In this document: positions 9,685-17,476 of the stretch, piece by piece
Layout: every line of letters starts with the position of its first letter
Position numbering within the stretch: position 1 is the first letter of the stretch
Source of the DNA: Butyricicoccus pullicaecorum
Lineage (GTDB): Bacteria; Bacillota; Clostridia; Oscillospirales; Butyricicoccaceae
Direction: 5' to 3'
DNA length: 64,000 nucleotides
NCBI GenBank assembly: GCA_021531865.1
Contig: JAFBIW010000004.1
Coordinates: forward strand, 62,001-126,000
Position numbers and translations under genes: made by a program
Notes under the pieces: generated by a model
What the model was told of the DNA's origin: nothing
The model's database searches: none
The model's input: the letters and a program-made list of their open reading frames with translations, nothing else

Positions 9685-9770
9685 GCCGAGCCAAAAGAGG
9701 TTTCGGCTTCATAAACTGATTTATCATGGCGCTCCTCCGGGCGTGAGGAGCCCTTTTCTGAATTTTTTGA
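9685..9770 (+). terminator. Two-hairpin murA leader ending in a terminator-like stem
   Basis: The murA 5' region folds into GCCGAG.../TTTCGGC (9685-9707) and then GCTCCTC/GAGGAGC (9731-9737 with 9745-9751), followed by TTTTCTGAATTTTTT. The second stem sits downstream of the candidate promoter, so it could end the walRK-yycHI message or attenuate murA. No ligand or leader peptide is recognised. Confidence 0.5.
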
Positions 9771-9795
9771 TAGACACGTTAAGGAGACGGTGAAC

Positions 9796-11097
9796 TTGAC
9801 GAAGTATGTGATTAACGGCGGCAAGCCGCTCAATGGTGAAGTGACGATCAGCGGCGCAAAGAATGCCGCTGTCGCGATTATCCCGGCTGCGCTGCTGGTC
9901 GACGGCCCCTGCCGGATCGAAAACGTTCCGAAAATTATTGACGTAACTCTCCAGCTCGAGATCCTGCGCGAGCTGGGCGTTTCCATCCGCCTGCTCAATG
10001 CGACTACGGTCGAGGTCAACGGCGAATGCCTGCCCGACGCCAAGGTTCCCTATGAGCTGATGCGCAAGATCCGCGCGTCCTATTACCTGATCGGCGTGCT
10101 GCTGGGCAAGTACCACCACGCTGAGGTCGCCATGCCCGGCGGCTGCAACTTCGGCGGCATCCGTCCGATCGACCAGCACATCAAGGGCTTTGAAGCGATG
10201 GGCGCCGAGGTCTCCATCCGCGAGGGCGGCTACATCCACGCCGAAGCGCCGAACGGCCTGCACGGCGCGCATATTTATTTTGATGTCGTTTCAGTCGGCG
10301 CGACCATCAACATCATGCTGGCCGCTGTACTGGCGGACGGTCTGACTGTCATCGAAAACGCGGCCAAGGAGCCGCATATCGTGGATCTGGCGAACTTCCT
10401 CAACGCGATGGGCGCGAACGTCAAGGGCGCGGGCACCGATGTCATCAAGATCCGGGGCGTCAAGAGCCTGCACGGCGGCACGCACTCCATCATCCCCGAC
10501 CAGATCGAGGCTGGTACCTTCATGGCGGCGGTCGCGGCGGCCGGCGGACAGGTGCTCATCAAGAACATCATCCCCAAGCACCTCGAGTGCATCACGGCCA
10601 AGATGACCGAAATGGGCGTCGAGGTCACCGAATTTGACGACTCCGTTCTGGTGCGCCGCACGGGCAAGCTGACCAAGACCAACGTCAAGACCCTGCCGTA
10701 TCCCGGCTTCCCGACCGATATGCAGCCCCAGCTCACCACGGCGCTCTGTCTGGCCGAGGGTACCAGCATTGTGACCGAGGGCGTTTGGGACAATCGCTTC
10801 CGCTATACCGAGGAGCTGGCGCGTATGGGCGCGAACATCCATGTGGACGGCAAGATCGCGGTCGTTGAGGGTGTGCATGAGCTGAAGGGCGCGCCGGTGC
10901 GTGCGTTCGATCTGCGCGCGGGCGCGGCCATGGTCATCGCCGGTCTGGCGGCCAAGGGCGTGACCGAGGTCGAGCAGGTCACCTTCATTGAGCGTGGCTA
11001 CGAGAACATTGTCGAAAAGCTGGTCGGTCTGGGTGCGGATATGTACCGCGCCGAGATCCCGGACACCGACAGCCGTTCGATCGCCGCGGCAAACTAA
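9796..11097 (+). CDS. murA: UDP-N-acetylglucosamine 1-carboxyvinyltransferase MurA
   Basis: The enzyme adds enolpyruvate from PEP to UDP-GlcNAc, the first committed step of peptidoglycan synthesis. The start TTG at 9796 (433 residues) is chosen because AAGGAGA at 9781-9787 is 8 bp away; a GTG at 9790 would leave only 2 bp. The sequence shows GGKPLNGEVTISGAKNAA, the substrate-binding K22 region, and catalytic C117 in GGCNFGGIRPID, the fosfomycin target. A cysteine there predicts sensitivity. It is placed inside the wal cluster, joining a cell-wall enzyme with the cell-wall stress regulator. Confidence 0.95.
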   Translation: MTKYVINGGKPLNGEVTISGAKNAAVAIIPAALLVDGPCRIENVPKIIDVTLQLEILRELGVSIRLLNATTVEVNGECLPDAKVPYELMRKIRASYYLIGVLLGKYHHAEVAMPGGCNFGGIRPIDQHIKGFEAMGAEVSIREGGYIHAEAPNGLHGAHIYFDVVSVGATINIMLAAVLADGLTVIENAAKEPHIVDLANFLNAMGANVKGAGTDVIKIRGVKSLHGGTHSIIPDQIEAGTFMAAVAAAGGQVLIKNIIPKHLECITAKMTEMGVEVTEFDDSVLVRRTGKLTKTNVKTLPYPGFPTDMQPQLTTALCLAEGTSIVTEGVWDNRFRYTEELARMGANIHVDGKIAVVEGVHELKGAPVRAFDLRAGAAMVIAGLAAKGVTEVEQVTFIERGYENIVEKLVGLGADMYRAEIPDTDSRSIAAAN

Positions 11098-11167
11098 AGC
11101 ATACAGAAATACACCCGGCGGGAAAGCGGTTCGTTTTCCCGCCTTTTGCCATAAACAGGGGGAACCC

Positions 11168-11983
11168 ATGCGGAATTTTTATTACAGTCTTGCCAGCGGT
11201 TCGAGCGGCAATTGCAGCCTGATTGCGCTGGGCGGGCAGTATATTCTGGTTGATCTGGGCGTTTCGGTGCGCAAGCTCAAGAGCGTGCTCAAGGGGCTTT
11301 CACTCACAATTGACGACCTTGCAGCCGTGCTCCTGACCCATGAGCATATCGACCACATTAAGGGGTTGGCGACCTTCGTCAAGCACCATGATACGCCGAT
11401 TTTTGCCTCGTGCGGTACGGCGGAGGCCATTCTGTGCAAGTATCCGGACGCGCGCGACCGGCTCCGCCCGTTTTACAGCGGCGCGTCGTTCGCGGTCGGG
11501 CCGGTTACGGTGCAGTCCTTTGCGACGCCGCACGACGCGGCCGACAGCGTGGGCTACATATTTGAGGCAGACGGCGTCAAGCTGGGCTACGCGACCGACC
11601 TGGGCTTCGTGCCCAACCCGGTGCGCGAGGCGTTGACCGGCTGCGGCACGGTCGTGCTCGAATCCAACCATGACAGATATATGCTGGAAACCGGGCCGTA
11701 TCCCTATCCGCTCAAGCAGCGCGTGGCCGGGCCGCGCGGTCACCTGTCCAACGCGGACTGTGCTGTACTGGCCGCGTCATTGGTCAAAAACGGCGCGCAG
11801 CGGCTGATTTTGGCCCATTTGAGCGAGAAAAACAACACGCCGGGCGCGGCGCGGCTTGAGACCGAGGCGGCGCTTCTGGCGGAGCAGCTCCATTGCGAAC
11901 TGGTGGTCGCGCCCCGGGATGAGATGACCGAACCGATCGCGCTGGGAAATAAGGGGGCGTTTTCATGCTGTCCGTCCGCGTGA
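11168..11983 (+). CDS. walJ: MBL-fold metallohydrolase WalJ (YycJ)
   Basis: This 271-residue metallo-beta-lactamase-fold protein has the metal motif THEHIDHIKG (HxHxDH) near residue 57, plus later ligands in TPHDAADS and LAHLSEKN. The longer frame from 10988 overlaps murA and is rejected; the ATG at 11168 has AGGGGGAACCC before it and starts at the conserved YYSLASGSSGNC segment. YycJ is a standard member of wal operons, proposed to act as a nuclease in DNA repair or cell-division coordination. It overlaps rlmH by 19 bp. Confidence 0.9.
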   Translation: MRNFYYSLASGSSGNCSLIALGGQYILVDLGVSVRKLKSVLKGLSLTIDDLAAVLLTHEHIDHIKGLATFVKHHDTPIFASCGTAEAILCKYPDARDRLRPFYSGASFAVGPVTVQSFATPHDAADSVGYIFEADGVKLGYATDLGFVPNPVREALTGCGTVVLESNHDRYMLETGPYPYPLKQRVAGPRGHLSNADCAVLAASLVKNGAQRLILAHLSEKNNTPGAARLETEAALLAEQLHCELVVAPRDEMTEPIALGNKGAFSCCPSA

Positions 11984-12447
11984 TCTGCGTGGGCAAGCTG
12001 GGGGAGAAGTTCTGGAAGCAGGCGTGCGACGAGTACGTCAAGCGCTTACAGGGCTATTGCCGCCCCGAGGTGATCGAGCTGCCCGAGCAGAAGCTGCCGG
12101 ATACGCCCAGTTCGGGACAGATCGCGGCGGCGCTCAAAAAGGAATCCGCGCTCATCCGGGAAAAGATCCCGCAGGGCGCGGCGGTGATCGCCATGTGCGT
12201 CGAGGGCAAGACGATGTCGAGCGAGGCGCTGGCGCAGACCATCGGCAATCTGACCGTCAGCGGCACGAGCAAGCTGGTCTTCCTGATCGGCGGCTCCTGC
12301 GGTCTGGACGAGGAACTCAAGCGGGAGGCGCGGCTGCGCCTGTCCATGTCGCCCATGACCTTCCCGCACCATCTGGCGCGCGTCATGGTGCTCGAGCAGA
12401 TTTATCGCGCGCTCAACATCGCGTCGGGCGGAAAATATCACAAATAA
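11965..12447 (+). CDS. rlmH: 23S rRNA (pseudouridine-1915-N3)-methyltransferase RlmH
   Basis: This 160-residue SPOUT methyltransferase has the typical N-terminus RVICVGKLGEKFWK, the SAM-binding knot segment LVFLIGGSCGLDEELKREA and the C-terminal tail HLARVMVLEQIYRALNI, followed by YHK. It methylates the pseudouridine at 1915 in helix 69 of 23S rRNA. Its start lies inside the end of walJ, consistent with translational coupling. A strong terminator follows 44 bp after the stop. Confidence 0.95.
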   Translation: MLSVRVICVGKLGEKFWKQACDEYVKRLQGYCRPEVIELPEQKLPDTPSSGQIAAALKKESALIREKIPQGAAVIAMCVEGKTMSSEALAQTIGNLTVSGTSKLVFLIGGSCGLDEELKREARLRLSMSPMTFPHHLARVMVLEQIYRALNIASGGKYHK

Positions 12448-12491
12448 CGGAGGCCTGCCGCACCCTTGCAGCGCAGCCGTCATAGGATGGA

Positions 12492-12517
12492 GCAGCCGCG
12501 TGCACGGCTGCTTTTTT
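12492..12517 (+). terminator. Rho-independent terminator after rlmH
   Basis: Stem GCAGCCG/CGGCTGC with a 6-base loop is followed by TTTTTT. Confidence 0.9.
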
Positions 12518-12561
12518 CATCCCCTATGACGAAAATATATGGCACAAAATCACAAAAATGC

Positions 12562-12590
12562 TTGCAAGCGGATGGGGAATATGATATAAT
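12562..12590 (+). promoter_or_regulatory. Promoter of the NiCo riboswitch-CDF unit
   Basis: TTGCAA (12562-12567) and a perfect TATAAT (12585-12590) are separated by 17 bp; transcription would begin about 30 bases before the riboswitch. Confidence 0.8.
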
Positions 12591-12628
12591 CATACAAATC
12601 AATTTGCGCAGCCTTTTGCGACAGCACA

Positions 12629-12716
12629 AACTGATCAGGCGGCAGGATCGTTCGGGTCCTGTGCAGCTGGGCCGCACAGCGGCAGCGGAACCGGAATGAC
12701 GGCATCCGTGGGACAG
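12629..12716 (+). promoter_or_regulatory. NiCo (czcD) metal riboswitch
   Basis: The sequence matches the NiCo four-way-junction class: CTGATCAGGC at the 5' side, hairpin CAGGA...TCCTG, then TGCAGCTGGGCCGC, GCGGCAGCGG and the 3' core GCATCCGTGGGACAG. The pieces occur in the same order as in the known Clostridiales/Erysipelotrichaceae examples, where they precede czcD. The class was reported to bind cobalt and nickel cooperatively and later also iron(II). Here it lies directly before a cation diffusion facilitator gene. The 3' conserved GTGGGACA is also the 5' arm of the terminator, so ligand binding should turn the gene on. Confidence 0.9.
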
Positions 12717-12743
12717 GCAATATGTTCCGCGGGTGTCTTTTTT
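12706..12743 (+). terminator. Riboswitch-controlled intrinsic terminator
   Basis: CCGTGGGACA (12706-12715) pairs over all 10 positions with TGTTCCGCGG (12723-12732), including G-U pairs, followed by GTGTC and TTTTTT. The 5' arm is shared with the riboswitch core, making aptamer and terminator mutually exclusive. Confidence 0.88.
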
Positions 12744-12781
12744 GTTCCCCGCGCGGCTGACGCAGCTCGGAGGGAAAGCCC

Positions 12782-13678
12782 ATGAAAAAACAACACCGAA
12801 CCGATGAAGCGCTGGCGATGCACGTTTCGGCCGTCAGTATTTTCATCAATGTGGCCCTGTCGGCGTTCAAGCTGCTCGCGGGCCTGATTGCCCATTCGGG
12901 TGCAATGATCTCGTATGCCGTCCATTCCGCATCCGACGTATTTTCCACCTTCATCGTCATCGCGGGCGTGCGCCTGTCCGGTCGCGCGGCCGACGCCAAT
13001 CACCGTTACGGACACGAACGGCTGGAGTGTGTGGCCTCGATTCTGCTGTCCGTCCTGCTGGCGCTGACCGGCGTGGGCATCGGGATACAGGGCCTGCAGA
13101 AGATCTTCCACGGCGGTGCGGGTACGCTGACCGTACCCGGGTCGCTTGCACTGGTCGCGGCGGTGGTTTCGATCGTCGTGAAGGAAGCGATGTATTGGTA
13201 CACCCGTGCGGCCGCAAAGCAGATCGACTCGGGCGCGCTGATGGCCGACGCGTGGCACCATCGCTCGGACGCCCTCTCGTCGATCGGCAGCTTCATCGGC
13301 GTTCTGGGCGCGCGGATGGGCTATCCGGTGCTCGATCCGGTGGCCAGCGTCGTGATTTGTTTATTTATCATCAAGGCCGCGTATGACATCTTTGTGGACG
13401 CGGTGCGCAAAATGACCGACGAATCCTGCGACGAGGAAACTGTGCAGGCGATCGAAGCGGTCGTGCGTGCCCAACCCGGCGTGCTGGGCGTCGACGAGAT
13501 CAAGACCCGCCTGTTCGGGCCGAAGATCTATGTGGACGTCGAGATCTGCGCCGACGGCGAACGCACGCTCAATGAGACGCACGCGGTCGCTGAGGGTGTC
13601 CATCTGGCGATTGAGCAGAGCTTCCCGAACGTCAAGCACTGCATGGTGCACGTCAATCCGGCAAAAACCGCATCATAA
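12782..13678 (+). CDS. Cation diffusion facilitator (metal efflux) transporter
   Basis: The 298-residue CDF protein has about six TM helices. Metal-site motifs are HSASD in TM2 and HHRSD in TM5, both the HxxxD type. A cytoplasmic C-terminal domain (about 210-298, ending in VKHCMVHVNP) has the ferredoxin-like fold typical of CzcD/YiiP/FieF. CDFs exchange divalent metal for protons. The NiCo riboswitch upstream predicts export of cobalt, nickel or ferrous iron, although the protein alone does not decide the metal. The start follows GGAGGGAAAGCCC. Confidence 0.92.
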   Translation: MKKQHRTDEALAMHVSAVSIFINVALSAFKLLAGLIAHSGAMISYAVHSASDVFSTFIVIAGVRLSGRAADANHRYGHERLECVASILLSVLLALTGVGIGIQGLQKIFHGGAGTLTVPGSLALVAAVVSIVVKEAMYWYTRAAAKQIDSGALMADAWHHRSDALSSIGSFIGVLGARMGYPVLDPVASVVICLFIIKAAYDIFVDAVRKMTDESCDEETVQAIEAVVRAQPGVLGVDEIKTRLFGPKIYVDVEICADGERTLNETHAVAEGVHLAIEQSFPNVKHCMVHVNPAKTAS

Positions 13679-13684
13679 ATCACA

Positions 13685-13716
13685 ACAGCCCGTTCTGCAG
13701 AACGGGCTGTTTTTTT
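13685..13716 (+). terminator. Terminator after the CDF gene
   Basis: A 12-bp perfect stem, ACAGCCCGTTCT with AGAACGGGCTGT, is followed by TTTTTTT. It separates this unit from the converging fusion gene. Confidence 0.92.
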
Positions 13717-13726
13717 GTTTTCCGGC

Positions 13727-14992
13727 TCACGACCGGCAGTCATACACCTGATACTGCCGCTTTGGGCCGCCGCAGACCGGGCAGCGTTCGGGCAGCTTGT
13801 CCTCTGTCATCACGTAGCCGCAGATCGGGCAGACATAGATGCGTTCCCGCGAGAACTGCTCGATTTCCTCGGCTTCCGCCAGCAGTTTGGCGTGGATTTT
13901 TTCGGCCGCAGCCGCGCCGGTATAGGCCTGTGCGGTCAGCGGGCGTTTGTTTTCGTCCGCGTACGCGGTCATCATGGGGTACAGCTTTTCAAACTCAAAC
14001 TGCTCGCCCGGGATGAACCGGCTGGCCGCGTCCTTGAAGACCGCCGGACGTTCCAGAACGGAATAGAAATTCCGCGCGTGGAAGTATTCGGAGTCGGCCA
14101 GCGCCTGAAAGAGGTTAGCCGCCGCGTCCAGACCGCGCCGGCGCGCCCGGTCGGCGAACATCAGGTACTTGAGATGGGCCATTAGCTCGCCCTTGACGGT
14201 CTCCTCCAGCCGCTCCCGCAGGATCGGGTCCTTCTGCTCGGTGCGGTAGCAGTCCTCGGGCAGATCGGTGAAGGCGTAGGTCAGTCGGCCGTCCTCCAGA
14301 TAGAAGTGAACCATGTGGTGGTTCACATCCCCGGCGCGAATTTCGGCGGAAACGTCCTCGATCATCGCGCCGCCGCCGCCCGTGCAGATCATCGGGATGC
14401 CGTCGACCGTATCGACGAAGCGGGAGTGGACATGCCCGCAGAGCAGGTACTTGACCTTGTCCTTCCAAGGCGCGTAGGCCGCCTTCAGCCGGTCAAATTC
14501 GGCCGAGGACACACTGTTCGGGATGAAGTGGTTGGGCAGGGGGATGTGGAAGGCAATGACCGCCTGCTGCACGTCGTCCCGCGCGAGTACGCGGGCAGCC
14601 AGCTCCAAGCCCTCGGCCTCGAAGGTGCGCATGGCGTTGTCGAGCACGATGACGGCGAAGTCGTCGGACAGGATCGCGTAATTGTGCTTGCCGTAGTGGG
14701 CGGTGTAGGCGCCCGTGTCGTGGTTGCCGCGCAGGACATAGACGCGGTTTCCAGCAAGCTCCTCGGTCAGCGCGTTGAAGGTCTCGTAGTAGCGGTCATT
14801 CCCGGCGGGCACCATATCGCCCAAAATCAGGGTGATATCGTCCTTTGCGCTCTCCTCGAGTGCGCCCGCGTAGACCTTCATATTGTAGGTGCCCAGTCCC
14901 TCGCAGCCGGGGTCGCCGATCGCGCCGAAGGTGCGCAGACCGGGCAGATAGACAATGGGGTCGTGAACGGCTTGAATTTTTTCTAATTGCAT
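13727..14992 (-). CDS. Metallophosphoesterase-rubrerythrin-rubredoxin fusion protein
   Basis: This 421-residue protein joins two folds. Residues 1-240 look like a calcineurin-type metallophosphoesterase: GD at 58-59, GNHD at 89-92, H149 and GHVH at 186-189. The first metal motif (normally DxH) reads GDPGC at 26-30, so its histidine is missing. Residues 255-380 form a ferritin-like diiron domain with E269, E302xxH305, E332/E334 and E364xxH367, as in rubrerythrin. C388xxC391 and C404xxC407 complete a C-terminal rubredoxin site. Rubrerythrins reduce peroxide in anaerobes. A role linking peroxide stress to phosphoester hydrolysis is inference. No signal peptide is seen. Confidence 0.85.
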   Translation of the reverse strand: MQLEKIQAVHDPIVYLPGLRTFGAIGDPGCEGLGTYNMKVYAGALEESAKDDITLILGDMVPAGNDRYYETFNALTEELAGNRVYVLRGNHDTGAYTAHYGKHNYAILSDDFAVIVLDNAMRTFEAEGLELAARVLARDDVQQAVIAFHIPLPNHFIPNSVSSAEFDRLKAAYAPWKDKVKYLLCGHVHSRFVDTVDGIPMICTGGGGAMIEDVSAEIRAGDVNHHMVHFYLEDGRLTYAFTDLPEDCYRTEQKDPILRERLEETVKGELMAHLKYLMFADRARRRGLDAAANLFQALADSEYFHARNFYSVLERPAVFKDAASRFIPGEQFEFEKLYPMMTAYADENKRPLTAQAYTGAAAAEKIHAKLLAEAEEIEQFSRERIYVCPICGYVMTEDKLPERCPVCGGPKRQYQVYDCRS

Positions 14993-15049
14993 CGGAATAC
15001 CTCCTGACAGATCAGCCTGCGCACAGGCTGTGAACGCCTGAAATGGAAC

Positions 15050-15096
15050 AGACCCTTTGGCCTGCCGTCCTTTACGGAAGGAACCAAAGGGTCTGA
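15050..15096 (-). terminator. Long hairpin between the PfkB kinase and the fusion gene
   Basis: CAGACCCTTTGG (15050-15061) pairs with CCAAAGGGTCTG (15085-15096), with an inner CCGT/ACGG stem. It lies just downstream of the kinase stop on the minus strand. The T-run is poor, so termination strength is uncertain. Confidence 0.6.
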
Positions 15097-15115
15097 AACA
15101 GCCTTTTGGGAGAAA

Positions 15116-16057
15116 TCAGACGGTGTAGACGAGCAGGGTCTCATAGACCTCGTAGACCCGCTTGAGCGAGGCCATCTCGGTACCGGCCAGACGGGCAGAT
15201 GCGCGGCCGGTGGCGACAGTGATCTTGGCCATCTCGGTGAAGCTGACGCCCTTGTCCATCGAGTTCGCGATCGCGCCGACCATGGCGTCGCCCGTGCCGA
15301 CCGCGCCCGCGTCCACGATCTTGGGATTGCAGTTGACATAGAGCACCTCGGGCTCGTCCTTGGCAGCAAACAGCGCGCCCTGCTGGCCCATCGAGACACA
15401 GACCGACTTCGCGCCCAGATCGAGCAGTTTGCGGGCGCTGTGCACCAGCACATCGGGATCGTCGGTCGGCTCGTCGCCCACGACTTCAGCCAGCTCAAAA
15501 ATGTTGGGCTTGACGAAATCAGGCTCGAACTTGAGGGCTTCGCGCAGCAGGTCGCCCGACTCGTCGACGATCAGGCGGCAGCCCGCCTTTTTGATGGTCT
15601 TGATGAGGCGGATGTAGTTGACCATGGGGAAGCCGGGCGGGACGGAGCCGGCCAGCACAAAGATGTTTTTCTCGTCCAGATACAGCTCCACGCGCTCAAG
15701 GAAGCGGATGAAGTCGCCGTCCGAGATTTTGAAGCCGGGCTCGTTGACCTCGGTGTGGTCGCCCAACTGGTCGATGATCTGGACGTTGACGCGGGTGTTG
15801 CCGGGCACGTCCACAAAGTCGTGGTGGATGTTGACCGAGGTCAGTGCATCCTTCATGAAGCGGCCGTTGCTGCCCGCGCAGAAGCCGAGGGCGACGCTTT
15901 CGCCACCCAGCGCCTTGACGGCGCGGGAAACATTGATGCCCTTGCCGCCGGGTTCGACCGAACTGCTGACCGCGCGGTTGAGCTTATTCGCGACAAGCGG
16001 CTTTTCGATGCGCAGGGTACGGTCAAGCGCGGGGTTGAGCGTAATGGTAATAATCAT
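15116..16057 (-). CDS. PfkB-family sugar-phosphate kinase (1-phosphofructokinase-like)
   Basis: The 313-residue protein starts with MIITITLNPALDRTL, the FruK/LacC N-terminus. It has the substrate motif EPGGKGINVSRA (about 37-48) and the anion-hole/catalytic motif GAVGTGDAMVGA near the C-terminus, where GTGDAM replaces the usual GAGDS while keeping the catalytic aspartate. The subfamily phosphorylates fructose-1-phosphate or tagatose-6-phosphate at the expense of ATP. No fructose PTS or DeoR regulator adjoins it, so the substrate is undecided. The start follows AGGAGGACGCCCCC on the minus strand. Confidence 0.88.
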   Translation of the reverse strand: MIITITLNPALDRTLRIEKPLVANKLNRAVSSSVEPGGKGINVSRAVKALGGESVALGFCAGSNGRFMKDALTSVNIHHDFVDVPGNTRVNVQIIDQLGDHTEVNEPGFKISDGDFIRFLERVELYLDEKNIFVLAGSVPPGFPMVNYIRLIKTIKKAGCRLIVDESGDLLREALKFEPDFVKPNIFELAEVVGDEPTDDPDVLVHSARKLLDLGAKSVCVSMGQQGALFAAKDEPEVLYVNCNPKIVDAGAVGTGDAMVGAIANSMDKGVSFTEMAKITVATGRASARLAGTEMASLKRVYEVYETLLVYTV

Positions 16058-16070
16058 GGGGGCGTCCTCC

Positions 16071-16124
16071 TGTGATCACAATACTTCTTACTACTATTTT
16101 ACCGAATCTTTTTCCGATTGTAAA
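16071..16124 (-). promoter_or_regulatory. Promoter of the PfkB kinase with adjacent palindrome
   Basis: Minus-strand TTTACA (16124-16119) and TAAAAT (16101-16096) have 17-bp spacing. The perfect palindrome TGTGATCACA at 16071-16080 falls just inside the transcript before the ribosome binding site; it may be an operator. Confidence 0.6.
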
Positions 16125-16166
16125 TCCCAATTCACACGCCGCGAAAAATTTGTGGCGGCAGGCGCG

Positions 16167-16205
16167 AAAAAACCGCGGGAACCGAGGCTCAGTCGGTTTC
16201 CGCGG
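16167..16205 (-). terminator. Terminator of the ffh-trmD operon, overlapping the trmD 3' end
   Basis: A 13-bp stem (16173-16185 with 16193-16205, including one G-U pair) is followed on the minus strand by TTTTTT (16172-16167). The distal arm is made of the last trmD codons and the stop lies in the loop region. Confidence 0.93.
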
Positions 16206-16923
16206 CGATCTCGTCGAGGATCTTGCGGTCCTGCTTGTCGCGCGGGGTGAAGGCCGCGTACAGATCAGGACGGGAGCGCATCGTGCGCTTGATGGACATT
16301 TTGCGCCGCCAGCGTGCGATGTTCGCATGGTGGCCGGAGAGCAGTACCTCGGGCACCGTCCGCCCGCGCCATTCGGCCGGGTGGGTGTACTGGGGATATT
16401 CGAGCAGACCGTTCCAGTGGCTTTCCTCCTGAAAGGCGGTTTCGTCGGGCAGGACGCCGGGCACCATGCGGCAGACGGCGTCCGCGACCGCCATAGCCGG
16501 GATCTCGCCGCCGGTCAGGACAAAATCGCCGATCGAAATCTCCTCGTCCACGCAGGCGTCGATGAACCGCTGGTCGATGCCCTCGTAATGGCCGCAGACG
16601 ATGATGAAGCGGCCGCGCGCGAGCAGCTCACGCGCCTTTTCCTGATTGAAGGGCGCGCCCTGCGCACTCATCATGACGGTGTGGATGTGCTCACCCGCCG
16701 TCAGCGCCTCATGGCAGAGGAAGAGCGGCTCGGGCAGCATGACCATGCCGCGTCCGCCGCCGTAGGGCGCGTCATCCGCCTTGTGATGCTTGTCGAGCGC
16801 GTAGTCACGGATGTTGGTCGCACGGATCTCGATCAGTCCCTTGGCCTGTGCCCGGCCGATGACGCTTTCCCGCATCACGCCGTCGATCAGGTCGGGGAAG
16901 AGGGTCATGATGTCGATTCTCAT
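16189..16923 (-). CDS. trmD: tRNA (guanine-37-N1)-methyltransferase TrmD
   Basis: This 244-residue SPOUT enzyme methylates G37 next to the anticodon, preventing frameshifts. It begins MRIDIMTLFPDLIDGVMRESVIGRAQ (split: MRIDIMTLFPDLIDG), with the knot motifs ICGHYEGIDQR and IGDFVLTGGEIPAM. It overlaps rimM by 4 bp. In many Firmicutes rplS follows trmD; here the operon ends at trmD. Confidence 0.97.
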   Translation of the reverse strand: MRIDIMTLFPDLIDGVMRESVIGRAQAKGLIEIRATNIRDYALDKHHKADDAPYGGGRGMVMLPEPLFLCHEALTAGEHIHTVMMSAQGAPFNQEKARELLARGRFIIVCGHYEGIDQRFIDACVDEEISIGDFVLTGGEIPAMAVADAVCRMVPGVLPDETAFQEESHWNGLLEYPQYTHPAEWRGRTVPEVLLSGHHANIARWRRKMSIKRTMRSRPDLYAAFTPRDKQDRKILDEIAAETD

Positions 16924-17426
16924 ATCAGACCCTCGATCGTGCGCACGGTGATCCGACCGGCGTCCAGATCGACGCGGACGAGGAAGGGGGCGCAGGCCGG
17001 GATCAGCGCGTCCGCGCCGCCCTCGGGACGGGAGATCACGTACATATCGTGCGCCGGGTTGGTGGTCAGCACGTCCTTGAGCTTGCCGATGACGGCCTCG
17101 GTGCGCTCGTCATATACCTCGAGACCGAGCATATCCTGAATAAAGACAAGGTCGTCAGGCAGGTCGATATCGTCCCGGTTGAGGTAGAGCACCTTGCCGC
17201 GCAGAGCCTCGGCGGCCTCACGGGTGTCCACGCCCTTGAGGTGCAGGATGACGCAGCCCTTGTGCACATAGGACTTGACGACCTCGACCGGCTGGGCGGG
17301 GGAGAGGTAGAGGGTGGTAAAGTCGGTCAGCACCTCGGGGCTGTCGCACCAGGACTGTACCTTCAGATCGCCGGAGACGCCGTGGGTGTTGACGATCTTG
17401 CCGGCTTCGAGAAACTGTTTCTTCAT
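16920..17426 (-). CDS. rimM: 16S rRNA processing protein RimM
   Basis: The 168-residue protein has the N-terminal beta-barrel start AGKIVNTHGVSGDLKVQSW and a C-terminal PRC-barrel (DMLGLEVYDERTEAVIG). RimM binds S19 and assists maturation of the 30S head. It precedes trmD with a 4-bp overlap, the common rimM-trmD pair. Confidence 0.96.
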   Translation of the reverse strand: MKKQFLEAGKIVNTHGVSGDLKVQSWCDSPEVLTDFTTLYLSPAQPVEVVKSYVHKGCVILHLKGVDTREAAEALRGKVLYLNRDDIDLPDDLVFIQDMLGLEVYDERTEAVIGKLKDVLTTNPAHDMYVISRPEGGADALIPACAPFLVRVDLDAGRITVRTIEGLI

Positions 17427-17445
17427 AAAACCTCCGGATATGGAA

Positions 17446-17469
17446 AAGACCTGTCTTTCGACAGGTCTT
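17446..17469 (-). terminator. Hairpin between khpA and rimM
   Basis: AAGACCTGTC and GACAGGTCTT form a 10-bp stem with a GAAA tetraloop on the minus strand, then TTTTCC. The T-tract is short; partial termination or mRNA processing may lower rimM-trmD relative to rpsP. Confidence 0.65.
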
Positions 17470-17476
17470 GCTGGAA

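Noticed and set aside
16071-16080. TGTGATCACA as a CRP site
   Set aside because: CRP half sites need six bases between TGTGA and TCACA. Here the palindrome is uninterrupted and lies inside the transcript.
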